A stretch of DNA of 64,000 nt from Euwallacea fornicatus. Its lineage: Eukaryota; Arthropoda; Insecta; Coleoptera; Curculionidae. Below, in pieces: positions 35,971 to 47,120 of the stretch. Both the position numbers and the translations under genes were made by a program. The notes beneath the pieces are model-generated. The model worked only from the letters and a program-made list of their open reading frames with translations, was not told the DNA's origin and made no database searches. The DNA lies in assembly GCF_040115645.1 (NCBI RefSeq), contig NC_089562.1:3162001-3226000 (forward strand), written 5' to 3'. The stretch's first letter is position 1. The number at the start of each line of letters is the position of its first letter.

Positions 35971-38900
35971 TTATCGAAGGGTTTTCATCACCTTCTGGAC
36001 AAAAGTCCCGGGCAAAGCATAAATAGCCACCAAAGCAAAGAGTATTAGGAAAACGAAGCAACACCCCTTGAGGATTTTCCACCTCCAAGTTTTACATATG
36101 ACGTGTTTGAAGGACTTGAGGGGGTTTCTGAACCAATTGTAAGACGTGTCCGGTCTCCTAAAAAAGAGAAACTTCCAGTGAGGCATGTGAATTTTGATTT
36201 TTATTGAAATGACAATATGTTTATTGCCTATAAAGTACATAATATTCTCAAGAGGCGGAAAATCAATTAAGGGAAGCCAAAAAGTGTTAATCAATGATTA
36301 TTTATAGATATCTAGCCAATGTGAGTTGATAACAGCGTGCTTGTGCTAATGGTAAAATGTAAGAGATATAGACTTACTTCGGAGGGGGTAGCGATCCAGG
36401 ACCTTGTCTGCCTATTCCTACAGGCTTTAGCTCAGCCTCTTCTTTGGTGAGGATTTCAAGCTCGGCCTCAAGTTTACCCTAGAAAAGCAGTGTGTTTCGA
36501 ATTTATAGCCGCTGTAAAGAATGAATGCAAAGCACACTGAGCTCTAGAATAAATGGAGTAGGGAAGGTCGGAACATGTGGAGCGGTCCACATTTCGTGAA
36601 ATTAGGTATTTCCAGTCGGTATATTGTGGTCGTTCTTCTGGAAACTTGATCTAGCCCTGTCTCGACTCTCTTGAAAAAATATTCTAGTTCACCTCGAATC
36701 TTCCTAGGTCATTAATTTCGCTTCTATTGCAAGAGAAGCACCAATCGGGGCAAGCCATCTTGGTCAGCACCATTTTGATGTAGTTTTCCTTTGCGATGCT
36801 GTGTAATGAAATAGCCCAGCCCTCTTGAAGTGTCTACAACTATCTAGCAATTTGTCATTCAGGATTTTAAACTCCAAAATCCACTTGAAGGAACCCTTTC
36901 CTTGAACCGCTATCTATAGAGGTACCCGTGAAGCTGCCTCCGTCGCAGCAAGCACATCTCTCTTCAATGCAAAATCCTGACTATCGAACAGCTCTTTGAG
37001 TGTTTCCAGTTTCACTTAGGATTATTTTCTCGATTATCCAGTATTTTAATTTAATTTGATTTTAATCTTATTATTTAATCAAGATGTTAGATTAAAGGAC
37101 AAGTTTTGCAAATCTAAATACTATCGAGGATGGCGTTAAAGAAAAACTCAAAACGGCAACTAGGTATGATGGAAAACGCAGAATTTTAAAAACCATCGAG
37201 GAAAATGAGACATGCAGAAACTCTTTAAGCCCGTGTGGAAATTTGAAATTGGAAAAAAGCAAAGTAAAAGGGAAGAATTCACAAATAGACCTCACCCCCA
37301 AGATGGCAGTTTGCGTCTTCTTATCTTTAGCCGTAAAAGGCCACCACCCTTTGGTACTTCTAAGCTTGAATAAATTAATTCCCTTAGTGTTGCGCTCCAA
37401 AATCGACAAATTGCACGTATTTGAGGATTTCGCTCCTCGGGGCATTCGGGAAAGTTCCAGATTTAAAGAACCTATTGTCGAACCCAGCAGATTTTATTTA
37501 AAAAAAAATCATTGAAATAGCAGCAATGTCGTACCCAAAAAATCATCTGCAGAGAAAGAGTCATTGTCCCAAACCGTCAAGTGCAAGATGCATGGAGTTT
37601 TAATCTCGCTTTTTTCCTTCGAGAAAACTGACTCCGTCTTTCTTATAACTAACTTGTCTTCATTTGCCAGATACTCAAACTTGAATATAAACCTCCAGTT
37701 AAAGTTACCCTCTCCAGTTAATGACCTGTAATGCACGTCCGTGTACTGGCTCTTTTGAGGCTGCTCCAACCATCTAAAACAACCCCCATCTCAAATAGGA
37801 ATCGAGCCTTTTAGGGAGAGAAATCAACCCTTTAACATAAATGTCAGACTTCTTCTCGCCAGTGAAGAAATCATCCTCTGAGAGAATTACATCTTCGGTA
37901 TTCCAAATTATCACACGAAGTTCATAAGCGATAGGTTTCCTTGGAGTTATATTCACTTTTTCGGGTACTGGATAATCAACTCTAGGGAAAATGTCTATCC
38001 AGAGCTGGATTTTTCCCTTAAAATTTTTTATCGTCAGAAGAAGTCAACTTATATAGTAAAAATACTTGTTCAATTCCAGGCTTATCTGGGGTGTAAAGGG
38101 AACGAGTTTCCACGTGTTCAGGCACAAATTTGAATCCAACAGCTGGTAGTTCCTGCCATCTCTTAAGTGCTTCTAGAGCGAGGTTCTCGCGATCGATGTC
38201 AGGGTCGTTAGTGACTAAAATCAACCCTTAAAGTTTGCGATCAAGGATTCTTTAGATTATTTACTGGTAAAATTCTTAGGAGCAAATTCTTTACTACCGA
38301 CACAAACAGAGGTGGCCGTATACTCTGGTGCCGGAAGGTTCCATTTCTGGCAGGTTGAAGTCAGAATTTCACATGGCGAGTTCTGGTCCCTCCAACGACA
38401 ATATCCGCAGCTGAAACCAAGATGCATTGTGAAGAAGTTGAGGAGACTGTTTCGAATGTTACTCGAAAAATGTATCTGCGATTCCACATTTGGCTCGATG
38501 TTTTGTATAGAAACGATTTTCCAGATCGATTCTTGTTTCACCAATTAGGTCATCCTTCGTGGTCATATCATAGTCGAAGACTTGGATGAGGACACAAGTG
38601 GTTTCTGGGAAGCTCCCCTGGAACTCAAAGCATCTATGGTCTTACTAAGTAATACAGAAGCACTTGAAAGTGTGGTACAACCTTCCAAATATGGGATTTA
38701 CATCTCTTGGTACGTAGTTTTTTCTATCGCAGACCAATTTCCGTCCGAATTTTAGTTGCAAATAAGAGTCTGATGTGCCATTTAAATCCTTAGGTCTTAG
38801 GTGGATTGCACGAACACAATAAACTCTTAACAAGACAGAAAGAATAATTTATGACTAGCTAGATGAAGAGATATTTCACCTTAAAATATACTGAACAGGA

Positions 38901-41900
38901 TGGTTGTGTGGATAATCAGCGAACACCCCGTTCTGCACTAAGTTGCCAGAGGGTGTTACATAATTTTCAACGTCCTCATCATCGGGTGGCCACTTGTAAA
39001 ATTTTACAGCCCTAAAGGTCTTCGCAGTTATAAGATACAATTTAAAGAATAAAAGAAATACCCTTTAAATACTGCAGTTGTAAGCTGCTCGTCGAGAATC
39101 TCATCCCCAGTTATCTTCCCTTTAAATATCTCGAAACTAGTTAACATATCCGAAAAACCCTGGAACTCTGGTTGATATTCTAGCTCATTGGGATAGATCT
39201 GAAAGATCCCTATAAGCAAAACGTAAACGAACCATTGTCTTTTAGGTACCTTTAACTTATTTCGATATGCAGGTGAAATGGGTTCCTTCTTATCCTTGGG
39301 TATCTGCTGTGACACGCTAAAGGTACTTCACAGATTTCTTGTATTACTTGAGATATTTACCTCTACAGAGGCATAAAACTTTGTCCACCAATCGAAGTCG
39401 TTATATTCCTCTTGAAGTTCTTCAGTTACAGACAGAGAACAGTCGCTTTGGGCCTTCTTAAATGCCTCCTGGGATTTGTTAATGTCGCATGAAAATTTTG
39501 GACTTTTGGTGAAGAAATTCCAGCATTTCTTCAGGGCAGAGTCATCGTTTTTGGTATCATCAATGTGGTCAACTACGGTACGTGACCAAGTTTTCTTAAA
39601 GATTTCGGAACCTAAGGAGGTATATAGGAGATACGTATTATTATAGCAAAAAATATAGTTAAAATTGATAGACAAACATAAATTAACTTAAGCTGAGCGC
39701 TGAAAAACTAAGAGGGTCTTATACAGGGTGTCCCATAAGTGTATCATTATATTTCAGGAGGTGATGGTACCTTGAAACATAACGTGGTACTCCATATAAA
39801 TCATATTTCGGTAATCATTAATTAAGAAGATATAGGGTGTTAAAATTGTTTTAAAAAATCAAATTTTTATTAATATCTTTAAAATCGCGTGACATAGATG
39901 TGCAAATGAAATTTGACGTGTTTTGACGGCTAATATAGATGCATTTGTTTAAGTAAAAAGGTTATTTTTAATTTCACTAGAGGCGTGCTTATGGACACAT
40001 CTCAGCATATTTTTTAAGGAAAAAATACTAAGTCACTGCTTTCCTTCAAAATAAAAATTGTTTTTGAAAATTTTATTTCATTTAGAAGTAAAATGCTCAT
40101 TTGACTCTTTTTCTCACGTGATTAATTGTTTTTCAGTAAAAAAACAAAAACAGTCTATATGCACGATGTTCTCTAAATGATATTAATAATATTAAATCTG
40201 TTCTAAGTGTTATTTATTGGCCAAAAAATTTCCGGAATTTGTCCAAATTGAAGGCTATTTTGGTCAAGACATAATCGAGTCTGCTTGTTCATCGATGCCC
40301 CGACCCGTTGAAATATTCCAGCTGTGTTTTGGATTTGTGTGCAGACGGCTATCACCCTTGTTAGCAACTCCTTTTCACTGGAAACAGGTCTTTTGTACAC
40401 TAAATGGTATACAAAAAATAAACAAAAAGAATCAAAAGGGGTCAGATCAGGCGAACACGCCGGCCAAATTATTGGTGCTCTCCGGCCAATCCGGAGATTT
40501 GGGAAAACCTGATTAAGATGATGCTGAGCAACAAATAAAAACGTACAGATGCTCCATCCTGTTAAAATCACATCTTTTGTCTCATATTCAGTGATGCATA
40601 AATATGCATATCCGCAAATTTAGCTGATATAATTTGAGCTATTAAAATGAATTTATTAACTCAATTAATAAAATTAGCGCATCCAATAAAATATTTATAA
40701 AAGTTTATTGCTTAATGACAATAAATTAATTTTTAGGCTAGTCATAATGACGCAAGTCATGATGCGTTAAATCGTTAGCGTTATTGTTACTGAAACTTGC
40801 GGATATGCACACCACTTGTGCATGCAGACTGTTTTTATTTTTTTACGGGCAAACGATGAGTCAAGTGAGCATTTTGCTTCTAAATAAAATGAAACTTCCA
40901 AAAATAATTTTAATTTTGAGAAACAGCAGCAGCGTGCCATTTTTTGCTTAAAAAATGTTCTGAAATATGTTCGTACCTACACCACTGGTGAAATTAAAAA
41001 TGACGTTTTTGTACGCGCAAATGTGTCTACATTAGCTGTCAGGACATGCCAAATTTCATTTATAGATCTCACGTGGTTTTGAAGATATCAATAAAAATTT
41101 GATTGTCTCATCAAACTTCAATACCTTATGAATTCTTCTCAATGAAACATTATCAACGTACAATCACCACCTAAAATAAAAAATAATAAAAATGCTTAAA
41201 AATTACTATACTTGTTTCGCTGTGCAATATGGGACCGCTGGCCCTATCACTATGATGCAATCCACTGAGCACCTTCAATCTCTCATTAACCGTCATGGGG
41301 GTGAATAAAAAGTTCGTGGTATCGCAAGTACTGATTCCTGCGAACACGGAAACTCCAAAGTTCCTGCTATCAAACAACTTGAATTGGAAGGTCTCGGTGT
41401 ACTCATCTTGCGAAGTCAACTTCTGCAAAGGATCACCTTCAACTGCTTGCACTTTCAGGTTGTTCATTACCAACCACATCAGTAACGCCAAGATGATGAG
41501 TAAAATTGGGAAACTTCCTAGCATTCTCTATGACTTTGGATTCTATGAATTTGTCGCCGCAGTAAAACGTGATTTTAGGCCTGTTAATCCTGATGAGGTT
41601 CACTTTTTTCAAGTTTCGCATACCCCAGAAAAGTACCTCTACTCTGTAGGATTTGATATGAGGTTTCAGGTGGCTAGGTACTGCTACGATGTGATTATCT
41701 GGTATTGCTTTGTTCGGCTCTGAGATCTGGGTAAAAATGTTAACGAGCTTTGATTTTAATGGGAAGTAGCGAATTTGATTCACTTCTATTAGCTCATAAG
41801 CCGAAAGGAGTTTTCCAACGACTTCATTCTGGTTGAGAATCGTGTGAAGTCTCAACTTGGTAGCTGATGATGTCTTGTCGTAATTATCGCTCAAAAGCGA

Positions 41901-44900
41901 GACTCTGGGTTTAATGATGGTTCTGCCGACTATTTCCGCTGACATCTGAAATTTCTGCTTAGTCACGTGAACTGAAGAAATTGAAAAGATGGTTGATACC
42001 TTATCTTGATCGAACATTTGCACGAAAAACGAGGGGGGGTTCTCTTTGATACAGCTTCTTGAGCCCTGCACGTAGATGTTGGAGAAGGTCAAAGTTTGAT
42101 CCCACAAGGGCACCACGACGTTCTTTTTGAGCTGCAAAATCACTGTAGCAGGCGTGCAGGGAAGAAACTTAGAAGCTTTACCTGAGTCTGTTTCATTTCC
42201 TTGAGCAATGCTACCTGAACAAATGGGTCTACCAGACCGCTTTTATCGAAGCCTGGACGAACAGCTCCTTGGAATATGTAGGCTTTGGCTTCGAAGAGCT
42301 GTAGAAGAAATTAACGGATACTTTAAGCCATTTTACCTTTTTGAAAGGATTTTTTACGTATTTTTCTTCAGCAGTCAGCGCTTTCCCTTCGTATTTGAAG
42401 CCCTTGGGAAGGATGTTGAGGCACTCCTGATGCTGCTTATTTAGGCCCAACCACAGGAGTATTTCTATTTTACACATCACCGTGTTCTTGTTCTCGATCT
42501 GAGGAAATGTTATAAGGAGCTAAAAGAGTTTTGAAAGACTTGCCATATACAGCATTGGCCGGATCTTCCCGCAGTACTGCCCCATTTCTTCGTCAATGTG
42601 GGAGAAGACGATATCTCTCGCTGGAATCCTGAAAGTTCCTATTTTTTTGTTTAAGCAAGTCATGAACACGAAGACATCTGGCCAACAGGACTGAACCTAA
42701 AATCATGTTTGAAATGTAGTTCTTGAGTAGATATTTTTAATAATTAGGTACATCTTCAACCAAAGCTTCTATCTTCTGCTGAATGTCATCTAAATGCCGA
42801 TAAATCAACTTCTTGGATGCGTTTGCTTGCAGTGTTTGCAATACTTGCAATTTATCAAGAACTCCATTCTGGAAGGTTTATTTTGCTCTTATACGGCCTT
42901 GCATCCTAATTATCATCATCACCATGGTCTTTAAGCACAGCTTCACTCTCTCCTTGTCCAGGACTGTTCCATAGTCGAAGTTGCTGTAATTAGTCGCAAT
43001 TATCTCCACATACTTCTTTCCACTGGCAAATAAAACGTCTGCAGTTTCTTTGAGACTCTCCTCAATTAATTGAGATGAGTTAGGGGAGTATTTTGCGAAC
43101 ATTCCTTGGATTATGTCCAGCCTTTCTCTCTGTTATCAATTCTAAATATATATCATAAAACCAACTCAGGAATTTACCAGTTCCCTAGATATTTTCTCAA
43201 TCATATTCGAGTTATACATTCTCTTCCTAAAATCAGGTCGAGTAGACTTGATGCGCATGCAGGGCTTCTCATCCCCATAATCCATGTAGTAGAAGTCCTT
43301 CCCACTTTTCAAAGGCTTCGCCCCTAAATGCTTAAATAAGTGGTAGAAAATAGGCAAAATGAGAACCTGCCTAAAGTTGCATTTGCAGGGTGCTCAAACT
43401 CGAAAGTGTCCCCAATCGGCATTTGAGTGGTAACATCCCCGAAAGTGATTCTGAAGGAAATGTGCCTACCATGGTATTTTCTGGAAATGCAGTTGGCCTC
43501 GAATATGGTCGCGAACAACAAAGTTTCTTCAAAGCTGAACAAAGCATCCTAAAGCAAATTCTTTACATTTCCCATAACAACCACCTAAGACTCACTTCTC
43601 TTAAGTAGGGAATGCCACGTTGAACTCCGACTTTATTAGCTGCACTAGTTGATATTGCCTCTTGCAAAAGTTCAGTGTTCAAACACATTAATAGACTCCC
43701 CATGTAGCCCTCAAGATCTTGCTTTGAGTAAAAATGGACGTAAGTTGGGCCAAAAGTAGGCAAAAATCCTTGAAAAATTCCACTATCGTAATATAATTCA
43801 TAATTATATTAGCGCAAACCTTCGACATCATCATTTGAAATGCGTTTCAAATTTATATGATGAACAGCCTTGACCCCATCATAGCACAGTTCAAATTTGA
43901 TACTCTGGCACAATGGGGGGAAAAAGTCTGTAATTGTCAGCCTTTCCTGGAAGACAGGATCAGTGGTACCCTTTCTAACAGTGGTGCTTACCTAAATGGT
44001 CACTTTTTGATTAATGGGAGGAGTTTCTAAAACTGTTTTGTACCGTACCACCGATCCAGCAAAACTGACAATAATCTTAGTGGAACATTTAGCTTCAGTT
44101 GAATTGCCATCATGCATGGTGGTCAGAAAATCGGCAAAATGCATCGATTTTAATTGCAAGTGTCGGCAGTGATAAATATCGAAAATGAATTTAGCCCTTT
44201 GGCGTTCACCAAGGAAGGTCATGGGGGTCAAGAGGTTCCTGGAGGTTTTGCTCACCTTATATTTATGCATGTCATAGTCAGGATTATCTACCCTTCAATT
44301 TCGTCGTTGACTACATTTAATGGAAATTTCGATATTTGGCCACGGGCTAAAATGTCGATATCAACTTTGAGGTATCCTGTAGGGCCGCTGACAATGCCTG
44401 CTTTAGGGGAGGTCAAAATTGCCCATCGATGGTAAAACTGCGAGTCTAAGAATTTCGTTATTGCCAATGGAGCTTTTAAATTGGAGTAACTTTCTTACTT
44501 TTCTCGTTTACAACTGTCGTCACATCTAATTTGACACTGCCCAGTATTTTTCGTTTTCTAGCGAAGCTTCTGGGTTGAATTACCTGTGATTTTAGTACAG
44601 TGTTGGAAAGGCATTTTTTCTTAACTGCAAAAGGAATTTACCGTGATGACAATGTTTTGCTCCAAAAACTTCTCGTAGGTTGATTCTAGCTCGAAGACGA
44701 AATACTATTGAAACAAAATTTACTGTTAATTTATTGAGGAGGAAAAGTAGTGGTGGTTTGAGATTAGGGGAGCAATTACATTAATTTTAGGCCATATTTA
44801 GGTACGTATCTATGTTTTATAGTCAAATAACTCCAATAAGCTCCATAGGGTTGGTCCGTGTATTTAGATGACCCCTAGTACTTTTGTTAAAAAAAAAACA

Positions 44901-46388
44901 TATTAAATACAAAAGTTATAAGATTTATCCAAAATCGCCAGAAAATGTTACGTAACACAAAATATGAATATTGCAAAGTTAAAAAAGGACACAAAGACGT
45001 TAAATTTATAATCGAACACCCTGTATATTCTATAATAATTGAATAGATGTTTCTTTACAGCTGGGACGAACGTTATTAGTAATTAAAGTTTTTCTTTTTT
45101 TATAATAAAAGTAATAAACGCTGTCTAAATATACCGATCAATCCGGTACACAGTAAGCAACATCTCAGGGCTCTACATTTTCTCATTAATTTTTCCTCAA
45201 CAAAAAGTGTTCGATATATTTGCAACTTTTAAGTTTGATGTCAAATTTTTTTAGCCTGAATTTTAAATGAATCATTAAATTTGAAAAATTGGATGGAGGT
45301 AAAAACAATTATCAATATTTTCCTCATTGTCTTTATAATGACTAACATAGAAACGGAAAATTTAATTAAAAATATTTGTGTATATAGAGTAGTCCAAAAA
45401 CAAACCGCCACGCTTCAACTCCGTATACTCGTATTCTATACATTGAAAAATAGTGAGAAGGTATTTTTTGGGATTTGCCATAGACACTAATTAGGCAGAT
45501 AGGTAGGTACCTATATCCTTGAAAAGGTTAGTTTCTTTACGAAAATACAGGGGTTTAAAATTTCGAAAAATTATGAAAAGGCCATATTTAGTAACAAATA
45601 AAATATTAGTAGCCCATAATGTCCTATTATCATGCCAATGGATGTCTTTAAAAGAAAAAAGACTGTCTGAACACTTTCTCGCAAAACGAAAATTATATCT
45701 TAACTCCTTGTCCAAGTATTTTCCCACTTCACCTAAATTTATTAAAGCATTTATGAAAAATAAAGTTTTAGTGTAATGAAAAAATTGTATAAATTATTTT
45801 TATATGTGTCTGTTCATTTTTGAATTTTGTAAACGTTCTTGAGAAACTTCCATAAATTTTCAAGTGGCAGATAAAATACGAAGTTTAATAACCGTTTATA
45901 GATGATAGAAACAGTTACGAAGAGAATAATTCAATCTAAATTTTCAATTCTGGACTAAATGGTGATGGAGGTGTTGTTGTGATTCCTATAGCACGACGAG
46001 TGGAATAAAATGAAAGCTCTTTAATGGATCTATATTGCCTTCGTTGCGTTATTAATAATGGTATATTTTATCATAAACTACTGTTAAAGCAGCTTTCAAC
46101 TTCCACTTGTATAAAACTGTAGAAAAATCAAGCCAAATAATCCGAAATAGAAAGAAGCCTTTCCCAAGCGCGTTTTCCGGTTCCGACGGTACGATTGTCT
46201 GCTCTCTTACTAATAACTACATCACTTACCTCGTTATAGAATGGACAATCCGAAGATTTTTGTACAGCAGTGGACTTCTTCTGATTCCCAACTCTCACTA
46301 TAACAGCAGAATTCATGTTATCCCATATGTAATGCCTGCCTTCGATTATGGTGATTGCCACGAGATAAGTCTTCGTTTTTTTACTCAT
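35971..46388 (-). CDS. Ferlin (otoferlin/misfire family), about 29 coding exons
   Basis: Exons in transcript order: 46388-46230, 44704-44642, 44583-44499, 44445-44292, 44238-44052, 43991-43820, 43768-43596, 43548-43371, 43323-43178, 43129-42923, 42868-42752, 42696-42544, 42498-42337, 42298-42182, 42131-42000, 41945-41212 (frame break near 41443-41470), 39611-39361, 39306-39250, 39198-39062, 39011-38880, 38825-38682, 38633-38463, 38410-38265, 38214-38066, 38016-37829, 37773-37535, 37471-37296, 36478-36378 and 36157-35971. Phases agree, giving about 1662 residues. Ferlin landmarks are present: a first C2 with CPFYNEYFVFEL, FYHRWAILT, GFLPTFGPTYVHFYS, VLFWGMRNLKKVNL, GKIQLWIDIFPRVD, PRKPIAYELRVIIWNTEDV, DDFLG, KGWWPF, RPDTSYNWFRNPLKS and a single C-terminal helix (FVFLILFALVAIYALPG). 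Ferlins are C2-domain membrane-fusion proteins anchored by that helix. The model starts at the C2B-equivalent; no C2A was found in the 730 bp before the next gene. Two introns seem to use GC donors (43370, 42543). Confidence 0.9.
39724..41160 (-). mobile_element. Long-inverted-repeat DNA transposon in a ferlin intron
   Basis: The left end starts ACAGGGTGTCCCATAAGTG at 39724. A left arm up to about 40170 matches, inverted, the stretch 40815-41150: ATCAAATTTTTATT, CACGTGA/GCGTGACATAG, ATGAAATTT, AAAATGCTCA and AAAAACAGTCT blocks occur in the same order. The arms are over 300 bp; the right end lacks the terminal CAGGGTGTCCC, so it is truncated. The interior encodes a broken transposase (40203-40571, minus strand). 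The element sits in the intron between the ferlin exons 41212 and 39611 and explains why that intron is 1.6 kb. Confidence 0.8.
40203..40571 (-). pseudogene. Tc1/mariner-like transposase remnant
   Basis: The ORF contains WPACSPDLTPFDSF, the region of the last catalytic acidic residue of Tc1/mariner-like enzymes. It also has VYKRPVSSEKELLTRVIAVC and a tail IFQRVGASMNKQTRLCL, matching the usual C-terminal layout. The N-terminal DNA-binding part and first catalytic residues are missing. Confidence 0.8.
44705..46229. other. Ferlin intron 1
   Basis: A 1.5-kb AT-rich intron between the first two coding exons. A transposon-end-like ACACCCTGTATATT is at about 45016. The plus and minus ORFs near 45491-45776 show no recognisable similarity and are probably chance. 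Confidence 0.4.
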
Positions 46389-47120
46389 TTTGGACAGGGA
46401 CTTAAGTTTGATCTGAGGAAAATCGTGCTTTTTGACGTTGATGATTCAATCCCTCTTTGCATGGTGGAAACTGGTGTATTGAAAACTGAATTTGTGTCAA
46501 TAATAAAAGCGAATGGCCATTACTAAGGAGAGGTCGGAGATTTTGAGAATATTTGAAGTCCGGAGCAAAAACTGCATCAGTTCTAATTTAAATTTATTTG
46601 AAGAGTGGCGTGATTCGGTAAATATCCCAACAGATGCGCCAAAGTTGTTAGGAAACTTATTTTATGGACACCGTACAGGTCAAACTCAATGAAACGCATG
46701 TGAAATATGCAATAATATGTCATTTATATGTTATTTACAAAAGAAAATAAATTAGCCTAAACTCTATACATTTCTTCCTATAACAAATCTGCTATTGTAC
46801 AAATGGAAAACGTCGACGAAGTCGGGAAACCCTAAATCTATACTGGTGATCACTAAAGGTAAAAACCTCAAAATCACATTGCACAAAATGAACACATACA
46901 CATAACTGATGGATTATTTTAACGATACTTAATTCGAAAAACCAAGGAAAGAAACGCTTTTTACTTTAGGTGAAACTGCTATAATTAACATTATAAAATT
47001 TGTACATGCGCTATATTAGCAAATGTCCTAAGGAACTTTAGTATGGATATGGATTTAGTGAATGTAAGCACTTTTCAACGTACTTACTAAAGATGAGTGC
47101 ATTAGAAGCAAACTGAATCA
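46389..47120. other. Gap between ferlin start and apterous end
   Basis: About 730 bp that must contain both the ferlin promoter/5' UTR and the 3' UTR of the apterous-type gene, as the two are in the same orientation. No coding sequence, TATA box or strong repeat stands out. Confidence 0.35.

Noticed and set aside
36694..36805. Possible extra ferlin exon (MACPDWCFSCN...)
   Set aside because: It has splice-like borders but its length would shift the ferlin frame; the neighbouring exons join directly in phase 0.
37472..37534. Apparent duplication of the ferlin DDFLG region with stops
   Set aside because: Explained by a 63-bp intron between exons ending at 37535 and starting at 37471.
43992..44051. 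In-frame stop in a ferlin C2 domain (apparent pseudogene)
   Set aside because: The stop lies in a 60-bp GT-AG intron (donor after 44052, acceptor before 43991); splicing it restores VSFAG to the next C2 strand.
45491..45776. Overlapping plus and minus ORFs in ferlin intron 1
   Set aside because: Basic, low-complexity composition typical of AT-rich DNA; no splice context or known motif.
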